Assembly (NCBI GenBank): GCA_001695595.3
Contig: MBPM02000033.1
Location: 682,001-746,000, forward strand
Direction of reading: 5' to 3'
From: Plasmopara viticola
Taxonomy: Eukaryota; Oomycota; Peronosporomycetes; Peronosporales; Peronosporaceae
DNA: 64,000 nt
Made by a program: the position numbers and the translations under genes. The notes under the pieces were generated by a model, which was not told where the DNA came from, did no database searches, and saw only the letters and a list, made by a program, of their open reading frames with translations. Every line of letters starts with the position of its first letter. Positions within the stretch are counted from its first letter, which is position 1. Positions 45,881 to 59,000 of this stretch are shown in pieces.

Positions 45881-46895
45881 CCTGCCTTTATTAAGCATGC
45901 AATGACGACATTTTCATTCGCAGTCATTCTATAGGCGATCAGAATTTACACGAGGCAAGGCCGGAGATGAATATACGTTGCCTTAGCATTGATAAGTGTG
46001 TCTTTGCGGCAAAAGATATTAAGGTCATTAGCTGCTCTGGGGTTCAAAAAGACTTTTGAAATTGTCGTCTTGGCCTAAGCCATGTTCTCAAAAAGGGTTG
46101 AGGTCCAGCATTACGGAGCCTATAATTAGGTCCATTGAAAAAGAAGCAGTGCTGGCAAGACCGGCTACAGGGTGCTTTCAACAGCAGTCGAAAAAGCACC
46201 TGTTCTGGCTTTGATGAATGCGACTCGTCTGTTTTGCGTTGTTTGGGACCATGTCGTCGGCTGCGCTTTACTGCAACTTGATGATATAGGTCACCTCGTT
46301 CCAATCACGACTGCCTAATTGAGCTACTTTGTCAAAGGCAAGACGTTGCCACTAATTCGAATACAAGAGTAATTTCTAGGCTCTACGCCCATTGTGGTCA
46401 ATTCAAATCACACTTTTCTGCGGACGGCAATGATTCAACCCATTTGGCTCAGAAAATAGGAAGATCGTTGTCATTCCTCGTGAAAGATAACTTCCAAAGC
46501 CAGGCAAACTATTGTCTTGTCGACGCACTTTCGTGCACGCCGGTCTACGAACTGGTCAATATCACCTGGGCTGGAAACTTTATCGAAAAGCGAAGATTTC
46601 CTCCGGCATGTCAATTAGATGGTCATCGCAGGCGACGATGTTAAGGCTAGTGGCTAACAACATTTGCAATCGCATAGCTGAAGGTGTGCGATGCACTTAA
46701 TAGATCCACTTCAATACGTTCTTATGAAGGACGGAGACATGTGGTACGATATACCTACAGAGGCGCATTATGCTTCAAAATACAGTCTTAATGGTCATTT
46801 AGGACGAGATGTAACATTCTGCTCTCGGATACTATTGCACATTGGTAGCTCCACATGTACAGATGGGTGGCCTCGGTGGGACCCGTAAGATCTGC
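45881..46895 (+). mobile_element. Ty3/gypsy RT, RNase H and integrase fragment
   Basis: Three parts of one pol appear in order on the plus strand. First 45,898-46,059: DDIFIRSHSIGDQNLHEA and DKCVFAAKDIKVISCSG, matching the YLDDI...H...L...KC.F....I...G block of the reverse transcriptase. Second 46,435-46,600: HLAQKIGRSLSFLVKDNFQS and CLVDALSCTPVYELVNIT, matching HLSQRMARWLSF and LADALSRRPDYEL of the RNase H end. Third 46,691-46,888: KDGDMWYDIPTEAHYA and LNGHLGRDVTF, matching the zinc-binding EAHD..GGHLGREKT region of integrase. About 375 bp between the first two blocks are too short for the full RNase H, so an internal deletion exists. It is dead. Confidence 0.75.
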
Positions 46896-47640
46896 TAACG
46901 GTCAGCCAGCCGCTCATACGTCGGCTATCTTCTTAAACTTGTCGCTACAGGCGAACTCTGCTATTGTATAGCGGAATATTGAGTACACATTAAACAGCGT
47001 TTAGCGTCATACCTCTTTGCCTCCGATCAACCTTCAACAATCGGGTGCCATGCCAATTTTGTGACTCTCGAGCTCCATTTAAATAAAAATTTTCCGAGCA
47101 GCTGGCTGCCGCTCTGCAAACATGAAGTGAAGCAATACTCACGGCTATACGACCTGCTGGGCAGTCGCAAGCAGCTTCAAAAAGTGCAGAAGAAGCTCAA
47201 TCTTTAGCTAACTGAGACAATTTATATGTAAGAGTTTCATGTTAAGCTTTTAAAGGCAAGACGACGCATTGACACGCGATTCGAATAGCCAACCCATTTT
47301 ACTAAACCTGACTTCAGTCATGTGGAATCAATGCTTCCGTTATCTTATTGTCTTGACCAACTTGGGGTGGTGTACCGCAAAGCTCTATCCCTCTGCCACT
47401 TTGGAATCTCTTCACACTTTCTAACTCAGCCTTCCTCGGTAGGTATTGTATTCCACAATCGTCCTCTTAAACTCGAACAGTCTCTGCTGGGTCGCCGGCC
47501 AAGTTCACAGCACCAATACAAGCTGCTAGAGCCAAAAGAAACTCATGTACAGCATACCCTTCACTATATCATCAACCTATCTAACTTCATTAATATCTGT
47601 ATTCCTTGACTTAAGACTTTAAAAACTCGTTTTTATCGCC
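46896..47640. other. Intergenic, possible gypsy 3' remains, then TRAPPC10 promoter
   Basis: About 745 bp. The left part may be the decayed downstream end of the gypsy element; no motif is clear. The right part precedes the TRAPPC10 start codon and must include its promoter. A 95-codon frame at 47,322-47,609 is not recognisable. Confidence 0.4.
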
Positions 47641-50600
47641 ATGGCGCCGTCGTCCATGTACGCATCGGTCGTACCGCACTTTACGCGCGAGTTGTTGTCC
47701 CCGGGGTTACGCGTGGGGTACGCGGACGAAGGGGGGGTATGGCAATTCGTCGCCCCTTCGCTCTCGCAGCGTCTCCCTCTACGAGCGATCGAGTGGCGGA
47801 ACCTCGTGGGCGTCACGAAGCGCATTGACCAACTCCACGTGCATTTCATCGACCTTGCCACGGCACTTCCCGCGACGGAGCTTCCATTAGCGTGCATTTA
47901 CGTGGTAAAGTGCGAAGATTTCGACCGGTACAAGAGTACCGTACGACCTCAATTAGTAGCCTGGGTCGAGGCCATGGCAGCGGCCAAAGTCGAGTGGCTC
48001 ATCCTGTATGTACCCCTGGGTACACGACCGAAAGCGGCGGGGAATGTACCACATGCCGTGTACAAGAAAGTTTACGAACGGTTACGCAGCGACTTTGCCC
48101 ATCCCAAAAGCAGTCCAATGGTACGTGGTTCAAGTGGGCCCGCCCACTCGAGTGGCCTCGACCGCGTGTGCAAGATCGATACCCTCGAGGGCACGAGTGT
48201 CTTGGGACAGCAACAACAGCATGAAGCGCAATGGACCGACTTGCTCGTGCGCTTGCGCCATTGTGTCATGGATGCGTTCGAGACCAAGTGTTTTCAGTAC
48301 GAAGAACACCTTCGCGTATTGGATGCCCAACGCGGGACGGCGGGATGGGACCGGGGGGCCTTCTTCAAGGCCAAAGAGACCGTGGCCCTCATGTACCAGC
48401 AAATGTACCTCCAAGACGATGCCATTCGCCATGTAAGCGCTGGCGTACCAATGAAAAGGTAGAGGGACTGACTATGCATTTTCACAGTTGGACGAACTCG
48501 AGGCCATTTTTGGCACTTTGGATGAAAGTGAAAAGCCACATTTGCCAAGCAGCGGCAACCATCATTCCTTCACGCGGCACGATGCCATCTTTACGCTTTC
48601 GCCCGTACGTCCACGCTCGTGTCTTCCCTTGTCTTTCCTGTACTAATTATCAAGGATACTCTAGCTAGCATTGGATTTACCCGCAACTCAGCATTTGATT
48701 GCCACAAATCGCGCGTCTCGGCAACTCGTGGCACTCTACTGTTTTTGTCGGCAACTTCGTACGTTTTATGTCATGGGTACGTTTTCCCAATTGCTAGAAC
48801 GGGCAACAAGTTTTATCGAGTCGTTTGTATTAAAATTGAGCACAATGACCCATTTGCTCGAGTGGTACCACCCGTTTTTATGGGCAATTGGCGCTTGTTT
48901 GGAAATTGCCTATGCCTGTGAACTCTCGTGGAGCGGGCGGGACGACGAGTGGACGGCCTCGAGCGTCTCGGTGCAAACCGCGCAGGCGATTCCCGTCGAA
49001 GAAATGTCGCGTGGCCTTGGCAACGTCTTGTACCTTGCCCGTCGGCTCCTTTGCAAATTTGCGACCCAGTGTCAAGTGGATCCCTTTGTGGCAACACCAA
49101 GGACGGAACCCACTACGTGGTACCAGCAATTGGCACACGTGTTGCAAGAAAGGGGGACTGAGGCGTCCGCCCATTGTCTTGCTGAACTCACCCATCTCGC
49201 GTCCATGCACTTTTCACAGTCGGGACGCCATCGCTTTGCAGTGTTTCTGGGACAAGAGTGTGCCACGTATCATTTGTTGCACAACGAGTTGGAAACGGCG
49301 TCGAGTTTATTGCGTTCTGTTGCTCGACAGAGTGAAGAAGATGGGTGGTACACCATTTATGGGCCGTGCATGCGTCAACTCTGTCAGACGGAACTGGCTT
49401 TGGGACGAAGGACGGAAGCCGTTGCTGCGTGCTACAATCTCTTGGAAGTCGCCCAGGACGAAGACGTGCACGTGAGTGACGACGAGATGCAAGCATTGAT
49501 TGAGCAACTCGTGACCAGTTGCAACGAGGGTACCTTGAACCCCGAATGTGGTACCGTGACCCCCCTCTTTCGACCAACCCTTGCCATTGAAACGGTACAG
49601 TCGCAAGAAACGCCAGGGACGCATGGAGATTTGCGTGTGACGCTCGAACTGGCGAATGCGTTTCCTGCTGCAGTACAATTAGAGACTGTGCGCATTCGAT
49701 TTGAAAAAAGCCACGAGAAGGCAGCGTCTCTTTTGCTCGAAGATGCGCCGCAACGTGAAGAAAGGAACAGTGTACCACTTCTCGACAATGAACACCAACC
49801 AGAGCATCACGCCTCGAGCGTCGTGTTAGAAGAAACGTGTGTGCATTTCGATGCCAACACGGGCGTCAAGCTCGTGTTTCTCCACTCAAAGGTTCCAATC
49901 GGGCACTATTCGTGTACGCAAGTCGACTGTGTCCTTGGAAAGCGTCTCTTTCGCTTGTTGCCGTCCAGTGACTTGCATCAAGCCACTTTTTGCATCCAAG
50001 CCAAGGAACAGATTGGGCACGTGACGATTGAAGGCCCACGCGTCTTGATCCCGAGCAATTTTACGCCCGTCGAGACTGTCGTCGTCACGATGCAAGCCAA
50101 TGAAGAAACGATTGCGAACGGGACGCTCGAGATGCGTGTGTTGCAGGCTCCAAGTCACACGAACCACGTGGGAAGCAAAGACGACGGGGATGAAGACGCG
50201 ACGAGTCGGCAAGCGTGTACCGTGCGATTGATCCAAGCAGCGAGACGAGAGACGGCAGAGAAGGTGCTTGTACCAAGTGATTGTAAAGAAGAAGAAGGAG
50301 GTCGAGTCTTGAGTGTGGCCCTCCCCACGATACCTCGTCAAGGCCACGTGGCGTATCTCGTATCGCTCGCAACGGATCCCGTCTTTTGCACCTTGCTTGC
50401 CAACGCGCACGATCGCTCTGACTCGCACGTCACGCTGCGCGCAAGTGTACGCTATGATCGAGAAGCCAAGGACGGCCATGCACCTGCATTATCCACGACC
50501 GTGCGTCAAGTCGACTCGACGTTTCGCATTGTCTTACCATTGACGCACGTCGTGCGATGCCAACGCGTGGGGTCGAGACTCTTCACGTCGATTGCTCTCA

Positions 50601-51265
50601 CGTGTCACGCTGGCGTCGCACTCACCCTTTGTGACTACAAGGTCCTTCTCAGCGCGTCCGTGCACGTTGAAACGGATCCGAATGACCAGGTACGAGGCAT
50701 CACGTTGCGTCCACGTGAGTGCGTCCACCTTGCGTTTACGCTCGTGTGTGGACCAGAGTTTGATCAAGTGGGTACAAGGGACCACTGTTCCCTGCGCGTC
50801 TTGTTCACTTACAATAACGAGCCATTGTGGGAGAAAGCCATGACGTTTCCCCTCTCCGTCGCCACCGTTTCTGGTCCCCAGTACCAACTTGAGGTTGTAC
50901 CCGTCAAGGCAAAGGAAGAGATGGAAGCGACCGTTAATGAACCACTGACGTTTACGCTTCGTGTGCAAGAAACGGCGCACGTGGCCCCGAGCAAGGACTC
51001 GCAGTTGTTTGCCGTGTGTCTGGACGAACAGAGTGAAGGCGATTGGATCCTTGTGGGAAAACCCATGGAATGTTTTCAATTCGATTCGATCATGAGGTCG
51101 AATGGAGCGTACCAGCGTGCCTTTTGTACCCAAAAGCGCGTGTTGGCGACGCGCTGTGGTCGCGTTCGATTCCCCGCGTTTCGACTTCAAGTGAATGGCC
51201 ACACGATCCATTCCACGCGCGTGTATTGCCAACAAAGCAGTCGAAGGATCCTTATCACTTTGTGA
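47641..51265 (+). CDS. TRAPPC10: TRAPPC10/Trs130-like, TRAPP II tethering subunit
   Basis: Subunit of the TRAPP II complex, which acts as a Rab exchange factor and tether at the trans-Golgi and on recycling vesicles. Exons 47641-48432, 48488-48604 and 48665-51265 are all in phase 0, with introns of 55 nt (donor GTAAGC) and 60 nt (donor GTACGT); the product is 1,169 aa, near the animal length. Family matches: LPLRAIEWRNL, CEDFDRYKSTVRPQLVAWVE, AKVEWLILYVPLGTRP, YKKVYERLRSDF, FFKAKETVALMYQQMYLQDD (end of exon 1), then DELEAIFG right after the splice, exactly where animal proteins read YDELDALF. Exon 3 carries the helical middle (ASRQLVALYCFCRQL; EDGWYTIYGPCMRQLCQTEL) and the C-terminal Ig-like region. 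Exon 2 would be missed by a single-frame gene call. Confidence 0.92.
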
Positions 51266-51347
51266 CGATTGCTCGAGTTCATTGTACCCTTTTTAATGTA
51301 CCCGTGTGCAATGTAATTGTGTGCAGTGTACCCAACGTACCTATTTC

Positions 51348-53009
51348 TCACGAAGGGAGCTGCTTGCCATACGTCCCAGTAGTGTCGACGAGAATCCCCA
51401 GTGCACGCAACTCGCGCTCTTTCTCGCGACAATGAACGTAGGAATCACCGTTTCGAATGTGCCACAGGGCACCGCCTAAATTGACCCCCCACGCGGCCCG
51501 AGGGTACGGCTTTTCGGGAGGAACCACAAACTTGGTACTCATCGAGGCACACGTACCACCGTGCAGGGTGGCATACACTTGGAACGCGGGACGGAGCACT
51601 TGGGTCCACCGCTGATCGTTTGAGCGCCACACGAACCCGAGCTGGTCCAATTTTTGGCGTAACTTGGTCGACAGCACGATCTGACCCGACCGGACGCGCG
51701 TGATCCACGGTCCCAGTCGAAACCCGCGGGTCTGGACCGGCCACTGGACGTCCCGATCGGGGACGACAAAGTCGGTCGTCACACACGCTTCGTGGCCGTG
51801 GAGTTTCTGGTACGTTTGGAGAGCAGGGAGCACGATCCGCCGCACGGTCGTCTCTAAGCGATGGCGTGCATTCCACACGAACCCAAGCGCGTTCAAGTCG
51901 TCGCGATCGCGTTGGACTTGGGCATTGTAGGCTCCTCGACGAAGGTTCTTGACGGTCTCCCCTAGTTTCAAGCCCCACGATGCGCGTGGCCACGGGCTTT
52001 GGGACGGGATGACAAAGTCTTGGCCCACGTCACAATGGCCATAGTGCGTCGCAAACACTTTTAAAGCTGGCAAGATTTTGTGGTGCCAGACGTGGTCTTG
52101 GGCGCGAAAAGCAAAGCCGAGCTTTGCCAGTTCGTGTCGGCTTTCGTGGACTTGACTCGCGTATTGGCCCGAGCGTACCATGTAGACATGCCGTCCCAAT
52201 TTGTACCCTTCCAGGGCCTTGGGCCACCGCGGGTCCGCGGCGTGGGATGGGATTGTAAACGCCAGGGGTACGTCCACCGTACCCTCTATTTCTTTATACT
52301 TTTGTAACCCCGGTAAGAAATAGTGGGACCACTTGGCGTCGCGGACGTGCCAGACAAACCCAAGCGCGTTCAATGCGTCAACGTGGTGCTGTGGCAAGGG
52401 CGAGGAGACGGGACGGGGCGTGGCACGCGGTGGCGTGGGCGGAGGTTCCGCCCATCGCTGTCGTTGTATTTGTTTTCGGAGGTTGGCCACGGCAAGGCCA
52501 AGTTTGTACCCCCGTGTGGCTCGTGGCCACGGTGTGGCGTCGGGAACGCTAAACTTTTGGGGTACAAACAAGTTGCCATGCTGTTGCTGGTACATTTGCA
52601 ACGCCGGCAGACAAACCTCTTGAAATTGATAGTCGGCCCAGGCCTGCAAGGGGAAGCCCAGGCGTTCCAGCTCGTGGAGCTCCTCCTTCCTCTGCTCTGT
52701 GGCCTCGCGTCCCGAGGCCGCTCGTTTGCTGAACGATTGCATGAAGCGATGCACTTTGACGCCCAGTGGCAAGGAATGCAACTCCGGAGGCCACTTGGAA
52801 GTGCGGGGCACGACAAAGCCATAGGGGACGGCGAAATGGTGTTCGAGCGCGTGAAACGTCCGCAACGCATCGACAAGGTGGCTTGGCGAGCGTGGCTGGT
52901 CGTTGGAGGACGCGACGCGGGCGTAGTGCGCTTGGAGGGATGGTGGGGAGGGGAAGAGGGATGGACGGAGAGTGAAGGGCGCGCGGAAGCGCTGCAGGGA
53001 CCGAGGCAT
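51348..53009 (-). CDS. Six-repeat helicase-associated (HA) domain protein, probable mitochondrial
   Basis: Single exon, 553 aa, built almost wholly of about six copies of a 65-75-residue unit of the helicase-associated domain type (PF03457). The consensus within this protein is LGFVW......W....LPALQ.Y....G...V...FVVP....WP....G.KLG..V...R.G.Y; units start near residues 43, 111, 213, 295, 370 and 445. No helicase motor is present. The first 35 residues are Arg- and Ser-rich without acidic residues (MPRSLQRFRAPFTLRPSLFP), which fits a mitochondrial presequence. HA repeats likely bind nucleic acid. A Pro-rich, Arg-containing insert (WAEPPPTPPRATPRPVSSP) separates units 2 and 3. Converges with TRAPPC10, 82 bp between stops. 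Confidence 0.85.
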   Translation of the reverse strand: MPRSLQRFRAPFTLRPSLFPSPPSLQAHYARVASSNDQPRSPSHLVDALRTFHALEHHFAVPYGFVVPRTSKWPPELHSLPLGVKVHRFMQSFSKRAASGREATEQRKEELHELERLGFPLQAWADYQFQEVCLPALQMYQQQHGNLFVPQKFSVPDATPWPRATRGYKLGLAVANLRKQIQRQRWAEPPPTPPRATPRPVSSPLPQHHVDALNALGFVWHVRDAKWSHYFLPGLQKYKEIEGTVDVPLAFTIPSHAADPRWPKALEGYKLGRHVYMVRSGQYASQVHESRHELAKLGFAFRAQDHVWHHKILPALKVFATHYGHCDVGQDFVIPSQSPWPRASWGLKLGETVKNLRRGAYNAQVQRDRDDLNALGFVWNARHRLETTVRRIVLPALQTYQKLHGHEACVTTDFVVPDRDVQWPVQTRGFRLGPWITRVRSGQIVLSTKLRQKLDQLGFVWRSNDQRWTQVLRPAFQVYATLHGGTCASMSTKFVVPPEKPYPRAAWGVNLGGALWHIRNGDSYVHCREKERELRALGILVDTTGTYGKQLPS

Positions 53010-56000
53010 TGTTGGGGACCAGTGCTTTGAAGGGGGGGAACCGCTTTTTTGGGTACAGGGAGTGGTAATAGGAATTGGAGTAGTAACAACACTTAAATGA
53101 GAATATAGCTTTGATTATAGAGTCTAAAAGCCGGCATTGAGTTGCTGGTTCGCAGCGATACTGAAGGGTCTAGGACTTTATCGTCGACAGTGCTGTTAGC
53201 GAGACTTGAGAACAAACGGTATGTACACGGCTTGCAGAGCTTTTACGACCTTAATCACGCACGGACTGCTGGCTTACAAAAGAGTATTTTGGGGTTTTGA
53301 AGGGTCTCACCTTGTGTACTCGTCAACGAGAATTCTCTTTTGTCTCTTGATATGGCAGATCGGCTGGTGTCCGTCTAGAAGTGAGCAAGACGGATGGTCG
53401 GCTGCGTGTGGAAGTCTCCGGACAGTGAGTTAGATAGTGTAAAATTGTATAGACTTCATTTGACTCAACACGGAAGAACTCACCAGGCCCACACACCCGG
53501 GATTTGGAGCAGCGACCTTGCATGTTCTTCTTACACACCCAACACGATATGCGCCAGGGTCGAGAACGACATTGGGTATGGAAAGCACCTGTCGAGCGAT
53601 TGCGAGGTATCCTGCACCATTGTCGTCGAAGGGGTCACGGCAAAGCTGAGGCAGGTAAATGCTTCATCCTGACCCGGGGACTGCTTGACAAGATTATCGA
53701 ACGATCTGGTCAACCTTTGCAAAGCCATTGGTCACACCAACGTCAACGAGCTTGGCTTGATCAAAGCAGTCTTGCCAGACGTCAGGGAGCTTTCGACTTG
53801 CGTCAGTGAGATCCATAAGCTCAAACGCCATATGATGGAATGCGCATCGCATGAGCTATCCTCATTGCGATCATGGCAAGGAGGATGCTGCAGCATTAGG
53901 CAAAAAAAACTTGGTAACTGATGCCACGATCAGGGCTGCGTGTGAGGTATCTATCCACAATGTCAATAAATTCTTCGTTATTCTCTCCGTTGGGATGCTT
54001 GCGAGAGAGCAAAGAACGCTCAGAAGAATCTGCTCGAGGGACTTGATCTTCGTAAGCGTCAGCACGACCCCGATAATCGCCAATAGTCTCAATTTCGACG
54101 ACGTACGCTTGGGGGGCTGTATAGCGGCAAGTTGTTCGGCAGATCGCTTTTGGAGTTGGTAGTGCTGGGTGGACTTGTCCTCGCTCAAACTGGCTTACGT
54201 GAGGACAGCGTTTCGTGTCGCAGACTTAAAAAAAACTAGCCAGATCTCGTGAGATAAGTATAGGCAGGCATGAAGTCAACACTGGTGTCTTAAAAGGTGG
54301 AGAGACTGGCATAGACGCAAGTTTTGTAGCCTTGTCCGGAGTGGCAGAAGACGTAGTCGGCGTTGCAGCTCCCGGTCTGATGCAGACGCGCCGATTGAAT
54401 GAGGCCAACCGCTTTTTCCACAACATAATTTGGGCTCGAGTCGCCCGTCACCCTTTTGGGCTTTGGCGACATTGCTCTTATCTTCGAAAGTAAAGCGCAG
54501 GGAAAGCGGAGATGTATTACTTGGACGAGCTGCCGTCATTTGGTGCCTCTCCTCAACCGCAGCGACTGAAACAAGAGTCGGGCTCAGGCCGCTCGTTACT
54601 ACCCTTTCGGGCCCTGGCGATGACTTTCTAGACTCTGACCCTGGTCCGATCGTCTTGGTGGGGGAGTCCCTAAGGAGTAGCCCAACGTTGTAAGCGCTTG
54701 TCGGGATCATCTTGGCTGCCTTGGGGCTTGGCTGCCTTGACTTGGGTACTTATAGATTTGAGGAGTCAGATGCGCAAAAAGTACTTGCCATACTTTATTG
54801 CCCTCCTAAGTTAATCACTTTAGGACATTATATTCCGCAAGATCTTATATAATGTCTCACAGGTAAACCGAGATTTTGGCGCGCCGAGGATAAGTTCGGA
54901 GCCAAGTCGAGTCGAGTCAGCCGGTGGGAAAAATGGGGACAGCTGCAGGAAGTGCACAGCAAGCATCGGTGCGTTGGTGTGCGTAAAGGTGTCCATCGAG
55001 CAAGAGCATCAAAGCTGGGTTAGCACAGACTAGAGCGACGATTGCTGCTTATCCTACGAATTCACGCACGCGCATGCGCATGCGCACTGAACATGGTGTA
55101 CACGACCCGGAGTGCAGGGACCGAAGGCAGAGACACACGCTGGCGAAACCAACCTCATTGCGCACTGTCCACACCAAGTGTAGCGTGATGCAACGTTTGA
55201 TCTGCCACAAGTCACGCACTACGGAGGCATGGTCGTGTAAGGGCTGTTGGGCGTCCAAGAGCGATGTCGTATTATGTCAGCGTGGTGACGGAGAAAGCTG
55301 ACCAGTCACGAAACTGGACGAAGCAAAGCTTGGCTTGCAGAAAGCACCCGAAGAACCGATGCCAATCAATTCTCACTGCGTTGCACCCGCTGCGCATGCA
55401 ATAGATGTTGTCGGGATGCGCCTCGCGCAAGAATGGAATTCGAGAGTGCACCGGAAGCAGACGGAAGGCGAGTAGGACTTGCAATTTCTTGATGTCGGTT
55501 GTCATGGCGTGTGCAACGTGCAGCTAGATTGGGTGTGGCTTCGTGAGCGTTGGGGTGGTCCGCACAAGAAGGAGCAACTGGGATCGTGGCAGCAAAGGTA
55601 CAAAACATACATGTTCAGCCACACGCACAGCGACGTATGGCGCAGTGTGACACACCCAGGCCACGCCTGAAGGCGGGAGCGGTGCATTGGTGCATAGAGC
55701 ACGGATTCGCTTAAATATTTGTGTGGCTTGGTGATGCAGGCGTCGGACCCACTGTGTACAACTTATTTTACAAAGCAGTCTTGAAAGACACTAAAAAGGC
55801 ATTTAGTGCATGGGATAAATTTTTGTTTTTGGAGATACCTCGGATCCGTACTATCCTGCGCTAAAGATTGTCTCACGTGTGGTCTCGCGAGATGGCCTTC
55901 GGCAATTTACCTGATCGAGATGTACGGCATGAAGTTGACTTCGTTCCAGCGATCAAATCTGCGTGACACGGCAGCAACCTGTACGGAAAAAGCAGTGCGA

Positions 56001-59000
56001 CGTCACGTACACATTCTTTCGCGTAAAGCTTGAGGTGGTGCGGTGCGATGAACTTTCTTTTTGCCTCGACAATCAGTAACTGTGCCAAAACAGTGACCGC
56101 ATGTATGCATCAACACTTTTGACGCAGTGTAAGTGGATTATCACGGTCATTATTAATTTGGTACGGGTTGCTGACTGTCGTGGAACGATGTGCTTCCAAA
56201 TAACATGGCCGTGCACTTTACAATTCTCAGCGCTCAAGAGGACAAAACTGCAAAGTGTATGTCTAGTCGGCCTTGCACTCCATGTGATAAGCTAGAGTCG
56301 AGTGCTGGGTAAATACCTTTACGGATAGGGTATCAGCACCGCAAAACACGTGTCTCAGTTTCATAGAAGAGCTAAGCTCATTTTCTCGACCCCTTTTTGA
56401 TTAAGTTTGTTTGACCAATGGTTGCGACTGCCAAATTTTGTCGGCATGAGCTTACAATTATAGATCTGCATCATCCCCACTAATACAGCTGGGGCCGAGT
56501 ATCCAATCTGGTCAAGCGCACAATCTAGAGCAGTTTTGATTATGTGCTTTAGCATGCCGAATGACACTTGGCCAAGGTGATCTGACAACTTCTATCAGCG
56601 TTCTCGGTTTACCATGGTCGAATGTGTGAGGGCATTCGCGGATTTCTACCGTGTGTATCTCATAAGGGAGAACGTTTAACTCGCCTTGTCAAAAAAACAG
56701 CAAAAATGAATTTAGACTATTAAGAAAGGATTGCTCCTGATGCAGAGTGAGCAAGAACGGCAGACAAATTAGCATTTTAACATTCTTCAGACAAGCCTCA
56801 TAACCGTCCATATACTTACGGTGTTTAAGGTATTCCATCGTGCGGAATTTTCAAACGATTTTTACAATGCTAATAGACAGATTTTTTTTATTTGTCATTT
56901 CCTATGATTATATCGGACAGGCGTCAGATACTCACATCTTTCATTTCGGAACGATCGACTCATCAGCAACCGCACAGGGCCAATCCAAAGAGATGCCGAA
57001 CGATACGTAGTGCAACCTTGGCTCAAAAAGAGTGAGGGGTTACTCGAATAGCCGGTACAGAGTGATAGAGGCGCGGGCTTGTTAAGCATGCTCTGTTATT
57101 TGAAGAAGTTTGCCGTATCCATGATGCAGTACCATAAATCTTTGTCCAGCTTTTCAAGCATGCCAATAATTACCGGAACTTAAATGGCCATCAGGCGGAT
57201 CAGTCTATTCATTATAGTAATTGCCACAGGTTCAAAGATTAACAACAATTAACTTGACGGTCACTGCAATTGGTGATTTTCCAGGAAAGGTAGAAACATG
57301 AATGATTTCTAATGACAAAAGCCCTAGGCATTTTCTCGCAGATTTACGGGACTACATTTCGTACACGCTGTCTTACTTCTCAGGCATTTTTTATTTGATA
57401 CTGCAATAGACTATTTGCACTGGTTTCAACGAAGAATTACCTTTCCCAAGTGAAGGTGGCGCCGATTCCAGATAATTTGTCGCTTTTTCGACTTCGTTCG
57501 GCGTATCAATTGGATTTTTTAATTACAATCATCTAGAGTTAGTATACGTTCTTTAAATAAAAACGCTTTGTGTTTCTGTAAATCTTAAGCAAAACATCTT
57601 TTTTTCGTGGATGCAGACTTGTTCGGCTTCGGCGTCTTGATCTAGCAGCTGCTTCCTCAGCCGAGATGAACCGAAGTTGTTTTCGATTCGATCATCCGAT
57701 CGTTGACCCACCTCAGTGTCCACAATCTTTCGTACTACGTATCAGCTCGGTCGAGGGCTTAATTTAGACATTTGAAGAGTAATTAGTCTGATCTGAATGA
57801 TTTAATTAGCCATCTGCGTTTTTTCCCCTTAAAACATTGCCACACGATCGAATTGTCAGTACAATCGTACATCTATTATATATTGAATCATGTTCGTTTT
57901 GCCGTGTAGAGTCATACTATGAGAATAAAGCTCCTACGATAAAGAAAACTTGACTTCGTTTTCGTCTTGTCGAAGAGAATCACAGTATGTGAATAAGGCC
58001 GATATGTGTATTGTGACAGTTACCAACAAAGCATTTGCATAGGTTTTCAGCGTAAGTTCAGGCGCGTCTCAGATGTTCGTCACGCCGGTTAATCATGACC
58101 TCTTTTACTGCCGGTTATGCTTGACTCATGCTCTCAAGAGAAGATACGTGGTGTTGCTTTCAGTTCAAACGGGTTCCGGTTTGGCAGCATGCAACCAACA
58201 TCCATGCAAAGTCTAAATTGTCACGGCTTCTTTGTATACATACAATATATTATCTGCTAAAGCGTACGGGCTAGACATTTCTTACGAGATGAAATCTATG
58301 CAGCAATACAATGCTCTACCGCCAATTGACGGACTACATCTTGCTCCTAGTACAATTAAAAAAAGATGGAATAGTCAATCTTACAGCCCAAACCCTCATT
58401 CCAGACATATCAAGCACCCAATTTCTTTTAGTAATTGAGCTTTGAATCCAAAACATCCAATGGCTCGAAACGTGTCTGACGGTATCGAAGTCAGAGTGCA
58501 GCGACAAGAGAGAGCGGACATCACATCGAGCACTTCGCATAATTGCGCTACAGGCTATATTTTTCGCACCAGAGTGACGACGTCCTCGGCAGCTACTAAT
58601 TTATGAGTTGCCTGGCACTAATTTTCTTCTAGCCACAAAATTAGTCGCCACCTTTATAAAAGCTTATGCTTACAATCCGACCGAGGTATTATGTCGAATC
58701 ATTACAATTAATACAATTGCAGAGACTGAGCTTGTGTTTTTATTGTATGTGTAATATCTTCTCCTTAGTCAGAGCCATTCGATTACCGCCTTCGGATCGT
58801 AAAGCAAGTTGCGTATGTGGAATGGACATCTGCCATTAGAAAGAGCTTTATGTAGATGGACGAATGTATGATCTAGTATCATTCGATACGCACAGCATCA
58901 TTAATGCCCCCATTGTGGAACTTCGCACTACATTACATGTTTGAAGCTTTCAGATGTCAAAGATCAAGCTCAATGGCCAAAAATTGCGCTATGTAATGGA

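Noticed and set aside
50534..51235. Minus-strand open frame of 233 codons
   Set aside because: Antisense to TRAPPC10 exon 3; no recognisable domain, so a shadow.
52323..53030. Plus-strand open frame of 235 codons
   Set aside because: Antisense to the HA-repeat protein, which has internally repeated, conserved units; the plus frame shows none.
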